64,000 bases of DNA from Coturnix japonica (Eukaryota; Chordata; Aves; Galliformes; Phasianidae): positions 11,543,380 to 11,607,379 of the forward strand of contig NC_029529.1 of NCBI RefSeq assembly GCF_001577835.2, in the 5' to 3' direction. Positions 1 to 13,700 of the stretch are shown in pieces. Each line of letters opens with the position of its first letter. Position 1 is the stretch's first letter. The notes beneath the pieces were generated by a model. It was not told the origin of the DNA. It searched no databases and was given only the letters and a program-made list of their open reading frames with translations. A program made the translations under genes and the position numbers.

Positions 1-317
1 GGCGGGGTTCGCGCTGCCCCTCTCGCCCCCCGCTGCCTCCTTGACCTTGGGCGAGTCCCCCGCTCCCCGCTGGGCGCTGCGGTGTCGGGGTCACGCTGCT
101 GCCCTGCAGCCCCTGGGCACGGGTGGGCTCCCCCCGGTCTGTGTGCAGGGAGATGCCCCCAGTCCATCAGTGGCTCCCAGTGCTCAGTGCATGAGAAGAT
201 GAGTGTTGGGTCCTGGTGTGGCACAGCACGTGGGATGTGTATGGTGGGGGGACAAGGGGCACCTGGTGCTCCCTGTCTCTGTGTGTTGGTGGTTGTTGTG
301 ATGCCGTGCACATCCTG

Positions 318-510
318 CATCCAAACGTGCACCCCAACCCTACACCAACCCTGCACCCCAACTGTATACCCAACCCTTCACCTCAGCCCTACACCCAGTC
401 CTGTACCTAAACCTACACCCAAACCTACACCTAACCCTACACCCACCCCTACATCCACCCTACACCCAACCCTACACCCACCCTACATCCATCCTACACC
501 CAACCCTGTG
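318..510. repeat. CCCTACACC-type minisatellite in RHBDL1 intron
   Basis: Degenerate tandem copies of a roughly 12-base unit (ACACCCAACCCT). It resembles the telomere hexamer in base composition but is not TTAGGG. The rest of 1-1028 shows no exon I can support, apart from a short (GT)n at 856-868. Confidence 0.75.
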
Positions 511-1028
511 CTCCCCACTCTGCACTCGCTGGATATGGGGTGTGGGGTGCCCAGTGGTGTTGGGTACCTACTGGTCACGGTTGTGTGGAGCATCCATTGG
601 ACAAGAGGTGCCCATTCGGTGTGGAGTGCTCCTGCACAGGTGCTTTGGAGCCTGGAAATGCAGGTGTATGAGAGCTGTGTGGGAGGAGAATAAGGAGGAG
701 GAGGAGGAGGCTGTGCCAGCACCTCGCGTGTGTTTGGCTTCATGGCTCCCTGGCTGGCAGGCTGCTGGCGGCAGGGAAAAACTGAGTGGGAGAGTGGTGG
801 CTGCGTGGCTCGTCGTGGGGATGGCACAGCTCCGTGAGTGACACAGCACAGAGTGTGTGTGTGTGTGTATAGGGGGGGTGGAGGCAAAGGGCAGGGGGTG
901 GCAGCGATCTGAGGCTCCCAGCTGCTTCGGGATTCAGAATCCCATGTTGGGATGTAAGTTCCCATGTTGGGAAGCAGGTTCCTGTGGCAGGTTGTATCCT
1001 GGCCATTCCTGTGCTGTTCTCCCTGCAG

Positions 1029-3905
1029 CTTGACCCTGAAAACACCGGTTTCATCGGCGTGGAGACGTTTGCCAGCCTGGTGCACAGCCATGAGCTGCCC
1101 CTGGACCCCGCCAAGCTGGACATGCTGGTGGCCCTGGCACAGGGCAATGACGAAGGGCAGGTCTGCTATCAGGAGCTGGTAGACCTGGTCAGTGCTGGGG
1201 TGACGCGGCGGTGGGAGCGGGTGGGTGCCACCGTGTGTGGGGTGGGATGGGATGGGATGGGATGGGATGGGNNNNNNNNNNNNNNNNNNNNNNNNNNNNN
1301 NNNNNNNNNNNNNNNNNNNNNNNNNNNNNNNNNNNNNNNNNNNNNNNNNNNNNNNNNNNNNNNNNNNNNNNNNNNNNNNNNNNNNNNNNNNNNNNNNNNN
1401 NNNNNNNNNNNNNNNNNNNNNNNCGAGCTTCAAACGCGCCATCGGCCAAACAGGGCAGCGAGCGCTGCCTCAGGATGGGCTCCTCGATGAGAACGGTGCT
1501 TGGGCTTTACAAACGCTTCGTTCGCGATACGTGGCCTACGAGATCCCTGCCGCTCGCGAGATGGACCGGCGCTGGTACTTCTACCAGCACCGCACGTGCC
1601 CCCCGCCTGTCTTCATGGCGCCGTCACCCTCACCCCAGGTGCCTGAGACCCGGCTCGCTGTGCGGTGCCCACCGGGGCCTCACAATACCAAGTGGGTTGG
1701 CCAAGATCCCAAATCGTGATGCTGGCCGCCCCCGCCGCTTTTTTCCCCGTGGGGTTCTCAAGAAATCTGTGGTGGAAGGGGCGGCTGACCCCATGTGTGA
1801 TGTCCCCTCCCCACTGCGGGGCTCCATCCCCGGGGCAGATGGAATGGGGCTGCAGCATGGGCGCCGTGCCTTCAGGCACCCCAACGAGGGGCGAGTGGGA
1901 AGGGATGGTCCGCCAGCGGCTGATGTCCCCCTGCAGGACCGAGTGTCCGCTGCAGCGCTGGGGAAGCAACGGTGCCGTGCTTTCCTGCCAGATCATCGTG
2001 TTCTGTGCCTATGGGGCCCGGCTGAACAAAGTGGGTGCTGGCAGACTACCACCCCGAGTACAATGAAAGAAGCCCCCTGGTTTATCACCCCGGGCACCGC
2101 GCCCGCGCCTTGGCGCTTCCTCACACTACATGTTCATGCACGTGGGGTGAGTCCCTGCCCTCAGCCGGGTTCCTCCATCCGCATCCGCCACATCATCCAT
2201 CCCACACCCATCCCACTCCATCCCACGCCTCGTCGCCGTCCCGTCCGTCCCGTCCGCATCCCAATCCCCACCCCATCGCACCATCCCGTCCGTGCCATGT
2301 CCCAATCCCATCCATCCCAATGATCCCACCCCAATCCCATCCCACCACGCATCCCACCTCCATCCATCACCAATCCACCACCATGCCCATCCGCATCCCA
2401 TCCCATCCCATACCCATCGCCATCCACGCTCCATCCCATCCCATCCCATCCCATCCCATCCCATCCCATCCATCTCCATCTCCATCTCCATCTCCATCCA
2501 TCCCATCCCATCCCATCCCATCCCATCCCATCCCACACGTCACCTTACTGTGTCCCATGGTGCCCCCGCAGGCTGGAGCAGCTCGGGTTCAATGCCCTCC
2601 TGCAGCTGATGATCGGGGTGCCCCTGGAGATGGTGCACGGCATCCTACGCATCAGCTTCCTCTACCTGGCCGGTGTCCTTGCAGGTGGGCACATGCCTGT
2701 CCCCATCCCCATCCCTTCTGTCCCTCTGTCCCTCCCCATCCCTGATTAATGGGGAACGTGTGGCAGGGTCACTCACCGTCTCCATCACGGACATGAGGGC
2801 ACCCCTGGTTGGAGGCTCGGGGGGGGTGTATGCCCTCTGCTCAGCGCACCTCGCCAACGTCGTCATGGTCAGCAGTGGGGGCACCTCGGGGGGTTGGGGG
2901 TGGGCATCATGAGGTGGGCATCCCTGGGTGGGCACCAGGGGGTGGGTGTCACAGGGGGAGGTTATGGAGTGGGTGTTGTGAGTTGGGCATCCTGGTGTAA
3001 GATCGTGGGGTGGGCATCATGAGGTGGGTATCACCATGGAGTGAGTGCAGGGTGGGCATCGTTGTGTGAGATCATGGAGCGGGTTTGTGGGGTGACAGCA
3101 CAGTGGGGTTGATGTAATACGGTTGGTTCTATGGGGTGAAATTGTAGGGTGGGCATCATGGACTGGGTATTGTGGTTTGAGATTGTGCAGTTACGTCATA
3201 GGGTGGGCATCATGAGATGGTGGGGTGGTCACCATGGGTTGGGGGTCATGGGATGGGATTAAGGGGTGAGTCTGTAGGGTGGTCTTCATGGGATGGGCAT
3301 CACGGGGTTGGGACCATTGGGGTGAGAACATGGTTTGGGCATCAAGGGCCGGTGCCACTGGAGGTTGGCACCTTGGGTTGGCACTGCTGGCAGCAGGGCC
3401 TGGGGCACAGCATGGGGACAGGGCACAGCATGGGGACAGGGCACAGCTCTGCGGGGTGCCCCACGCCCACCCCCCCATCTGTCCACCCTCAGAACTGGGC
3501 CGGGATGCGCTGCCCCTACAAGCTGCTGCGCATGGTGCTGGCGCTGGTGTGCAGTGAGTACGGGGATAACGGGGGCGGGGTTGGGGGTCAGCAGCTCGGG
3601 GAGGGACCCGCTGGCACCGCCGCCGTCCCGCAGTGAGCTCGGAGGTGGGACGCGCCGTGTGGCTCCGTTTCTCGCCGCCTCTGCCCGCCTCGGGCCCCCA
3701 GCCCAGCTTCATGGCGCACCTGGCCGGAGCCATCGTGGGCATCAGCATGGGGCTGACCATCCTGCGCAGCTACGAGGAGAGTCTGCGGGACCAGTGCGGC
3801 TGGTGGGTGGTGCTGTTGTCCTACGGCACCTTCCTGCTCTTCGCCGTCTTCTGGAACATCTTCGCCTACGATCTCCTGGGGGCACAGATCCCCCCCCCTC
3901 CCTAA
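1029..3905 (+). CDS. RHBDL1: Rhomboid-related protein 1 (5' part outside window, assembly gap inside)
   Basis: Intramembrane serine protease of the rhomboid family. Exons seen: 1029-1187 (EF-hand-like region, LDPENTGF start), 1424-1638 (follows the gap), 1992-2146, 2572-2684, 2767-2867, 3493-3553 and 3634-3905 (stop TAA at 3903). The last four exons are clean and in phase. The catalytic serine lies in GGSGG (codon 2817-2819) and the partner histidine in FMAHLAG (codon 3717-3719); several hydrophobic membrane segments surround them. The protein ends IPPPP, as in mammals. Exons 1424-1638 and 1992-2146 match the family residue by residue but only by switching frame several times; the surplus is mostly extra bases, which points to unpolished sequence rather than a pseudogene. 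The start codon and first exon are upstream of the window. STUB1 follows 0.9 kb downstream on the same strand. Confidence 0.93.
1239..1271. repeat. GGGAT pentamer array running into the gap
   Basis: Perfect GGGAT repeats directly abut the N run, so the gap probably stands for a longer, unresolved pentamer array. The complementary CCCAT pentamer recurs in the intron at 2200-2535. Confidence 0.9.
1272..1423. other. Assembly gap (152 N)
   Basis: A run of N starts inside a GGGAT pentamer array and ends at the first bases of an RHBDL1 exon. The acceptor site of that exon and part of the intron are lost in the gap. Confidence 0.99.
2190..2540. repeat. CCCAT pentamer microsatellite in RHBDL1 intron
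   Basis: The intron between 2147 and 2571 is almost wholly (CCCAT)n and related units, with perfect runs at 2432-2470 and 2500-2535 and a (CCATCT)n patch near 2468-2495. Confidence 0.9.
2885..3340. repeat. Degenerate GGTGGGCATCATG minisatellite
   Basis: The intron 2868-3492 holds many imperfect copies of GGGTGGGCATCATGAG with variable spacing. No exon signal is seen inside it. Confidence 0.7.
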
Positions 3906-4383
3906 GGACCCCCCTCCCCCTTTGCCCTCCCTACAGCTGCCCTTTTTCTAGCGATGGCCAAAGGCCCAAAGGAAGGTGTGGGGGGGGTTCCCCGCGCGGC
4001 ACATGGGGACACGCTGCCCCCTCGGTGCTAGCGGCCGCGCTGGGCCCCTCCGTGCCCCCCAACCCCCGTGTGAAGGATGCTTCAGCCCTGTCAGCACAGA
4101 GCCCCACCCTGAGAGCAGCCCCCCGCAGCCCCTTCATGGGCACCCCCCAAATTCTATGTCCCCCCCCCCGGGAATAGAGGAGCCCGACGTGGAACCATTT
4201 ATTTTTCTATGCCAAAAGAACCGTTCGCGGGGGGGGGAAGGTGGGGGTGGGGGATGGGGAAGCGGAGCCCGCAGTGTCCCCCCGACCCCGCGCTGCTGTC
4301 GGTGCCCCATAACGAGCTGTTTTGGGGGGGGGGGGGTTTGAGGCGCTGCCCCCTCCCCCCCCTTCCCATTTTTTTGGAGTAGA

Positions 4384-4389
4384 AATAAA
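4384..4389 (+). terminator. RHBDL1: RHBDL1 poly(A) signal
   Basis: AATAAA about 480 bases after the RHBDL1 stop. The 3' UTR (3906 to about 4405) is G/C-run rich, including a long G run at 4323-4336. Confidence 0.75.
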
Positions 4390-4439
4390 TATTTTGCACA
4401 CGGCCCCCTCCCTGGGGGTGCTTTGGGGGGGGGGGGTGA

Positions 4440-4771
4440 TGGATTTGGGGCTAATTAAGGATTGCCCGCTGTGTTAATTAGGGCAGCGCTCAGGCGAGAA
4501 ACAGGGAACCCGGCCATGGGTTATTGGGGCGGAAAACGGGGCGGGAATGGGGCGGCGCGCCGGCGGGAAACCAAAGCAAGCCACGCCCACAAGCCCATAA
4601 GCCACGCCCACAAGCAGACCACGCCCACTTTGCAACCACGCCCACGTTTGATTGATGTCCCGCCCCCCGTGAAGCCCCGCCCCGGAAGTGCAGGGGCGTG
4701 GCGGCGCTGTCGCACTGCGCGGCCGGAGGCAGCGGAGCCGCCGGCCCCGATCGGCCGGGACGGGCCGGGCC
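4440..4771 (+). promoter_or_regulatory. STUB1: STUB1 promoter region with four CCACGCCCAC boxes and an ETS site
   Basis: CCACGCCCAC occurs at 4581, 4602, 4619 and 4636 (spacings 21, 17 and 17). It is followed by CCGCCCC-type GC boxes and an ETS/GABP-like CCGGAAGTG at 4682-4690, then the ATG at 4772. No TATA box is evident. This is the usual shape of a housekeeping CpG promoter; the activity is inferred. Confidence 0.65.
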
Positions 4772-7478
<2,707 letters not shown>

Positions 7479-8079
7479 CGGCAGAGGGGTGATGCTGCTC
7501 CCCCCCTGTGGGCTCTCCCCAGCCGCAGGCTGCTCGTGCTGGGCTGGCACCATGCCTTACTCCCTGTCTGTCTGTCCCCTTCTGCTCTGGGTGCCCAGAG
7601 ACATGTTGGCAGTGCTCGGTGAGGGTCCATCGCCTTCTCCCCTTGCTGCAGAACCGCAGCAGCTGGGCAGGAGCATCGGGTGCTGGGGTGGAGGGGGGGG
7701 GCAGGAAGGGCCCGACAGTGTTATTATCACTCAGAGGGAAGGGACAGGACCCCCTCCATGCTGACAATCTCCAAAGGTCACTCCCCGTGGAGCTGCCTGG
7801 GGCGAGTGCTGGTGCTCCCTGCGCTGCTCTGGCCACATCCCCTCTCCATGTACATAGGTTTTCTTCCCATTCCATCTCCTGTGGTGACGGGGTCACGTCA
7901 CGCTGGTTCCTGTAAATAGCCACGTGCTGGGGTGGGAGATGTTTTCTCTGCCTGTCCTGCCTTGCTCTGGAGCTCCTGGGAAACCACTATCCCTAGATTG
8001 GAAGGGGTGGCTGCTTGCGCATACCCTCCCCTGCCAGCCCTGGGGCTGGGGTTCCTGGGATCACATTCATTTCCCTTCT

Positions 8080-8085
8080 AATAAA
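8080..8085 (+). terminator. STUB1: STUB1 poly(A) signal
   Basis: AATAAA 600 bases after the STUB1 stop, with an A-run at 8100. Between here and the JMJD8 signal at 8700 the DNA holds another AATAAA near 8264 and no coding sequence. Confidence 0.75.
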
Positions 8086-8699
8086 ATCCCTTTTGAGAAG
8101 AAAAAAAAAACACAGAAAACCACCCACCCTGCATTGGACTGAGGCTGCAGCGTGTGGGGCGGCATCGCTGGGTGGTTGACCCTGCAGCCTGCCTGGCTTC
8201 TGAGTGCTCTCCGGCCCGTTTGCCAATGTCATTAAAAGAAAATGAAACAAAAAAACATTCAGCAATAAATGTGAAAAGAGCTTGAATGCTTTGGGAGCTT
8301 CTCTGCAGGGGAGAGCAAGGTTCACTGCCCTATTGGAGGGGCAGCTGGCCCAGGTGTGTCTTGGGGGCTTGTGTTGATGCATTTAAGCTTTTTTATGCCT
8401 GGATAAATCTGAGCCAGTCCTATGGGATAGCAGAGGTGGGACTGGAAGGTGTGTGACCAGGAGACAAATAGCAGCCCACTGACTGTGGCTGGGAGCTGAA
8501 GGCTTTTAGCTCCTATCCCCCTTTGCTGCCTTGGGGTCAGTGCTGGCACCAAGGCAAAGGGTTGAGCCACCCCTGCACCCAGCAAAGGCTGCTCCGGTGC
8601 ACAGCAAAGCGCAGCAGCAGCCCCCAGGCTCAACCCACGCTGCCAGCTGTGGGCAATAGGGATGTTGTGACACACACAGCACTACATCAGTGTGTCAAG

Positions 8700-8705
8700 T
8701 TTAAT
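8700..8705 (-). terminator. JMJD8: JMJD8 poly(A) signal
   Basis: TTTAAT on the plus strand is ATTAAA for JMJD8, 176 bases past its stop. STUB1 and JMJD8 are tail-to-tail with about 0.6 kb between their signals. Confidence 0.6.
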
Positions 8706-8880
8706 CCAAGCGGGTGCAAAAAACCCAGTTAAAAACCACAGTTCAGGTGCTTGGTCCCAAAAGCAGGGTTTGAGGGGCGGCTGTTGGCACTGCCCTGGTC
8801 CCAAGGCCATGGGATGCTGTGGGGTGAGGCAGTGCTGCTGGTGGCAGACCTCACATATAGTGGGACGTGGGTGCCTGGTG

Positions 8881-10341
8881 CTACCCCAGGAAGGTGGAGA
8901 TGAAGACGCTGGTGTCCAGGTTGAGCGTAGCGTGCCACCAGCGGTCAGGGAAATACAGCACCTGCAGGGAGAGCACAGCAAGATGCATGGGGGGCTGGAG
9001 GGGGGCAGAGCCGTGCTGTGCTTCATAGGGTGAGGAGGGCACAGAGCCACTGCAGGACTCACCTCCCCAGGCCGGATGGTGCACTCCAGTGGTTGCTCCT
9101 CTGGTGGCAGCGTGGGGTAGGTGTGCTGCAGCCAGGCCAGCGTGGTCTCATTGGGGTGGAAGTGGGGTGTTTTATCGGGTGGGTAAAGGAACCAGCGCTG
9201 GAAGGAAGGCAGCAGGAAGGCTCAGCCCTCAGTGACCCCTCAATACACCCGGATTTTCCCTGTGGATAGCACTCACCTTCCTACCAAAGATCACCTCGGA
9301 GTAACCGGGGCCGTGCCAGTGGAAGGGAACACCAGAGCCTGAGCCTAGAGGGGGAAATGTGAGCTGTGCCAGCCCTGAGCTGCCCGCACCCCACACCCAG
9401 CCCAGCACCCACCTGCAATGCCAAAGCTGTAGGCTGCGCTGGTGCCCGGGATGCGGAAAGGAGGCGGCACGTAGTGCTGGAAGAGGGATCCCCACTCGGT
9501 GAAGTTGTTGTCCCCGAAGAAATAGAGGGTGTCTGAGGGAGGGGGGGAACCATGGAACCTTTAGGAGCAGTGAGGGCTGGGTGCTATGGATGGGTACATA
9601 TAGGGGCTGTGCTACCCACCGCTGCCCAGTGCTGCTGGGTCCTGCGGCTTCAGGAGCTGCTCCACGTACTCCTGGAAGGGGACATCGACTGCGGGCACAG
9701 GGACGGCTCAGGGAGCTGCGGGGTGAAGGCAGACACCCCCCCCCATCCCCGTGCCCTCACCTTTGCGGTAGGAATAAGTGTTGGCCGTGCTGAGCCGCAC
9801 CGGGCGCTCCCCGTAGGCTGCCAGCAGCTTCTGGCGGGTGCAGAGCGCCTGGAAAGCCTGCAGGGCGAATGAGAACCGACCAACCCCGCTGCCAACCGCC
9901 CCAACCCAGCACAGCGGCACCGGCGGCTCCTCCCGGCACTCACCGAGTTGTCGGTGACCCCTCGGAGGATGACGGGCCGGGAGAAGGCGAACCTGGCGGA
10001 GAGCAGAGCGACCCGGGGGGTCCCGGCGGTCAGAGGGAGCTGAGCACCCCCCCAAGCCCGGACCCCCACCCCCCTCACCCCGGAGCCGCCCGTACCGCTG
10101 CAGGAACAGCTCCAGACTCACGGAGCCGTCGGTTCTCTCCACCGTGCAGCGCTGCTCCTCCGGCACATCGCCCTCCTGCCTGCAACGGGACCAAGCTCGG
10201 AGCCGGCCCCGCTGGCCGCCCTGACCCACCGCCCTTATTACCGACCGGCCGCCCTTACCAACCGCCAGCACCGCCCGCGGACCGGGACCGGGCCCAGAAC
10301 AACGGGAGGAGCAGCGCCAACATCCACCGCGCTGCCGCCAT
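8881..10341 (-). CDS. JMJD8: JmjC domain-containing protein 8 (ER lumen)
   Basis: Nine exons on the minus strand: 10341-10259, 10179-10096, 9992-9944, 9857-9761, 9688-9620, 9532-9413, 9344-9277, 9197-9063 and 8961-8881, giving 261 aa (human 264). All phases close. The N terminus MAAARWMLALLLPLFW is a signal peptide, matching the known lumenal location. The family's CTVER motif is in exon 2. The JmjC fold includes RPVILRGVTDNS, LYFFGDNNFTEW, the histidine-rich FHWHGPGYSEV (exon 7) and DRWWHATLNLD (exon 9); the protein ends ISTFLG. It is a JmjC-only protein whose enzymatic activity remains uncertain in the family. The WDR24 poly(A) signal is only about 180 bases upstream of the ATG, so the JMJD8 promoter sits in that short stretch. 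Confidence 0.96.
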
Positions 10342-10424
10342 GACGGCAGCATCAGGACTACAGCTCCCGGCGTGCTACGGAGCCCGGAAACGGACAGCCC
10401 TTAAAAGGGCCACAGCTGGTAATG

Positions 10425-10465
10425 CTGCTATCTGATAACATTGATAATCCTGTGATTCTGTGAAC
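10425..10465 (+). repeat. CR1-like 3' end remnant
   Basis: GATAATCCTGTGATTCTGTG resembles the short terminal repeats of CR1 3' ends. It is too short to assign firmly. It lies between the WDR24 poly(A) signal and JMJD8. Confidence 0.35.
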
Positions 10466-10523
10466 CCGGGGGAGGTGGGTCCCACAGGGGGGTAAAGCAA
10501 CAAGAGCCGCTCTCAGCTTTGGG

Positions 10524-10529
10524 TTTAAT
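10524..10529 (-). terminator. WDR24: WDR24 poly(A) signal
   Basis: TTTAAT on the plus strand is ATTAAA in the WDR24 sense, about 215 bases after the stop codon. Confidence 0.55.
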
Positions 10530-10663
10530 TCAGTACAAAATGGCTGCGCTCAGAAATAAATACAAAGAGAGGGGGTAGAAGGGGTGAAGTCTGCATCGCC
10601 GCAGCCAGAAGCCTCCCAGCATCACCTCGTGTCCCACAGCCCCACAGTCCTGCTGCTGTTGTG

Positions 10664-10753
10664 CTCAGGTGTATGTATTCAGGTGTACTCAGGTGTATGT
10701 ACTCAGGTGTATATACTCAGGTGTATATACTCAGGTGTATATACTCAGGTGTA
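10664..10753. repeat. WDR24: 14-bp minisatellite overlapping the WDR24 stop codon
   Basis: CTCAGGTGTA cores (first base variable) start at 10664, 10678, 10688, 10702, 10716, 10730 and 10744, mostly 14 bases apart. In the WDR24 sense the first unit supplies the last codons (TAC ACC TGA) and the other six lie in the 3' UTR. Confidence 0.9.
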
Positions 10754-13700
10754 CTCGCAGAGGTGGCCGCAGCCCGCCGGGCAGTGTGAGCTGCTCTCCA
10801 GCCACTTCATGATGTGCTGCAGGTGACCACCGTGGCTGCAGCCCTGGCACCAGACAAAGAGCCCCTTCACCACGTGGTGGCACACAGCGCACATGCTGGC
10901 ACACTGCCGACACCTGTGCCGGAGAGAAAAGTGAGTAAAGAGCCTTGTGAACCCCATCATCCTGTGATCCCCCTCATTGCTGTGCCCTCACCTGTCACAG
11001 ATCCAGCCCCTGTTGCTCATGGGCCGCTTGCAGTTGCTGCAGTTGATGTGGAGGGTGGTTGAGGCTTGGTTGAGGCAGTTGATGGCACGGCACGTGCTCA
11101 GCTTGATCACCTCGTTGGAGATGTTCCAGAGCTGGAAGCGCTGCAGCAGGTCGATGTAGGAGGTGTACCAGTGCTCCTGGGGATGAGGGCACACAGCTCA
11201 ATGCCAGCTCCCCACAACACCATCCCAACCCGAGTCCCAGCTTGTCCCCGTGTCAGCAAGGTGCTGCACCAGCGCTGCAAAGAGCCTTCCAGAAAGGGAC
11301 TCAGATTAAAAGCAGTGAGGAAAAGGCAGAGGGCACCCACTTCAGGGGCAGCAGAGGAGCTTCCTTTGGGTACCTGGGTCTGCTCATCGATCTCCTTGCG
11401 GATTCGGTCTCCCAGCACAATGAGCACAGACACAGCTGTCTGCACGTCCCCCTGCTCGGCGTAGAAGAGCAGCGTGTCACGCACGATGGGGTTGAAGAAG
11501 TCGGAAGGCAGGCGGTTCTCATAGAGCGAGTGGGAGATGGAGATGAGGGAGAAGGACTCCACGGGTGTCAGGGACACGGTCTCGGCCTCATTACCACTGA
11601 CATGGGGGGAGTCAGCCTTGTCCTGCAGGTGGTCCAGGGCTGACGGGTTGTCTACGATTTCATGGCGCAGGGGGAAGGCTTCCTGGGGAAGGCTGTACTC
11701 CTGCTCTTCTGCTGCAAGGAAAGCCACGGAGAATGAGTATGGAAGGGCAGGTGAAGATCAAGCTGGATGGTCAAAGAACAGGAGCAGCTCTCACTCACCG
11801 TGTGGGTTCTCGTGGTCCATCATATACAGGTCATCTTCATCCGCCTCCACGTCTCCCAGCAGGTAGTCTGCAGGGACATCGCTGCCCTCTGTCTCCTCAT
11901 TGTCTGTGTGCCAGGGGAGAGAGAAATCAGCACATTCCCCTTGGCCACTGGAGGATGCACATCCCATGCATAAAGATCAACAAACCCCCATTACAGGATA
12001 AGTGGATACATTCACCCCTTTATTTCATACCAGAACCATCTATGGCCTGGATTGTGCCACCAGTGATCACCAGAGGAACAGCCTCAGGACTTGGACTGTG
12101 CCCACCCCATAAACGTTACCTTCATTGTTGATCAGGGTAGAGGAGGAATCCATGAGGATATTTTCTGTGCGGCTTTCTCCTTTGCTGCGATCCAGCCTTG
12201 ACTCACTGCCCAGCCCGGAGGGGATGTCCTTCAGGTTAAAGCTGCAAGAGAAGCCACTTGCTTAACTTAAAAGTCCCAGCTTACAGACTGGCTGTATGTC
12301 CCCAGCTGGCATTTCAAAAAGACCCGGTAATTTTGCTGAGGGCAAAGTCAGCTGTCCCCACTTTATAACTTAAAAACCTCAGTCCACCACAATTGTCAGC
12401 ACAGCCTTTTCTCCCTGTCTGGCATCTCTGTGCAGCCATCACAGAGGCGCCTACAGAGGTTTCCTTAAGCAACATCAGAGCTGAGCAGACACTTGACTCC
12501 ATTTCTTGATGTTTACATTCAGCTTAGAAGTGGGTAAATAAGAGCTGCCTCTCTGCATGATGCTTTATTTGTTATGCATCACTGCTCACGGGCTCCACCA
12601 GGACAGAAAAGGAATTAAGAGGAGCTGACACAGAGCCATACTCTCCAGTCTGGAGCTGCAGTTTTGAGGTGATGGCAGTGACCTGTCTGGCTGCAGAACT
12701 TGGCTGATGGCAGGGCAACGTTTGAAGTTATTAGAGTCTTTGCTGCTCATCCTGGGAGCCCAGCCTTTCAAGGTCTATGAACTAATTAGGAGCCCTCACT
12801 CCTCGCTTTCATAAGTCATTTGGAAGAGGAAAAACAAGTTTTCCTGCTTCATCAGCACAAAAGGAGGTTCTAAGCCCCATGAACTATCCACAGAGAGGAG
12901 CTGTCGTCTCCCTTCAGAAGAGGGAAACCTCTCTGACTGCAGCAAGACTTGGGGGGGGCTCTGCATCCCCAGACCCCAACACAGCCAGCTTCATACCCTG
13001 TTTCAGACAGAGGAAACAACAGCAGAAGCCCACAAGGCCTGAGGCCCAGCTGGCCCTCTCTTCTCACACCCATATGGGAAACAGCTGCACTCAGATGACA
13101 CCATCCTACATAGCAGCATGGGACTGAGGCTGGGGCTCTGCTCTGCTGCTTGTGGAGCTGCTCCCTTACCTGTTCATGAGTGGGAGAGTGGTGCTGCCCT
13201 TCCCCATGCTGTGGTTGAGGTTGGTGGATGATACAGTGCCAAGGCTGGAGTAGATGATCCGGAGCATCGTCCACGTTTGAGCCACCTGTGTGTGAGAGCC
13301 ACAATCAGACTTCACCTCTTACAAAGCAGCCCCTGACATCCATCATCTGTCATTCTACCAAGCTAAGAAGACCCATGGGGATGTCAAGTTTCTGGGTACA
13401 GAGGGAAATCTGTGCTTGCCATAGGTAATGGCACTACAGATCTGTGCTAGGGCTGAGTGAAGACTTCCGAGGACAGCTGCAGGGCAGAGAAGGGACAGAG
13501 GGACCAAATAGCAGAGCCAGGGCCTCCACCCACACTCACCTGGTTGCGGTCCAAACCCTTGGCCACCTTAGCATTGTGGTCACAGAGCTCAGCCAGGGGC
13601 CTGCCAGCCAGTGCGTACTGCTTGGCAGTGTGCACAAACCAGTCCATGCTGCCACTCTCCACATCTGTCTCAAAGACACTGAGGGCACTGGAGGAGGAGA

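Noticed and set aside
318-510. Interstitial telomere repeat
   Set aside because: The unit contains CCCTA but with ACAC insertions; no true CCCTAA tandem run is present.
2126-2538. Long Met/Gly/Trp/Asp frames on the minus strand
   Set aside because: Produced by the CCCAT pentamer repeat.
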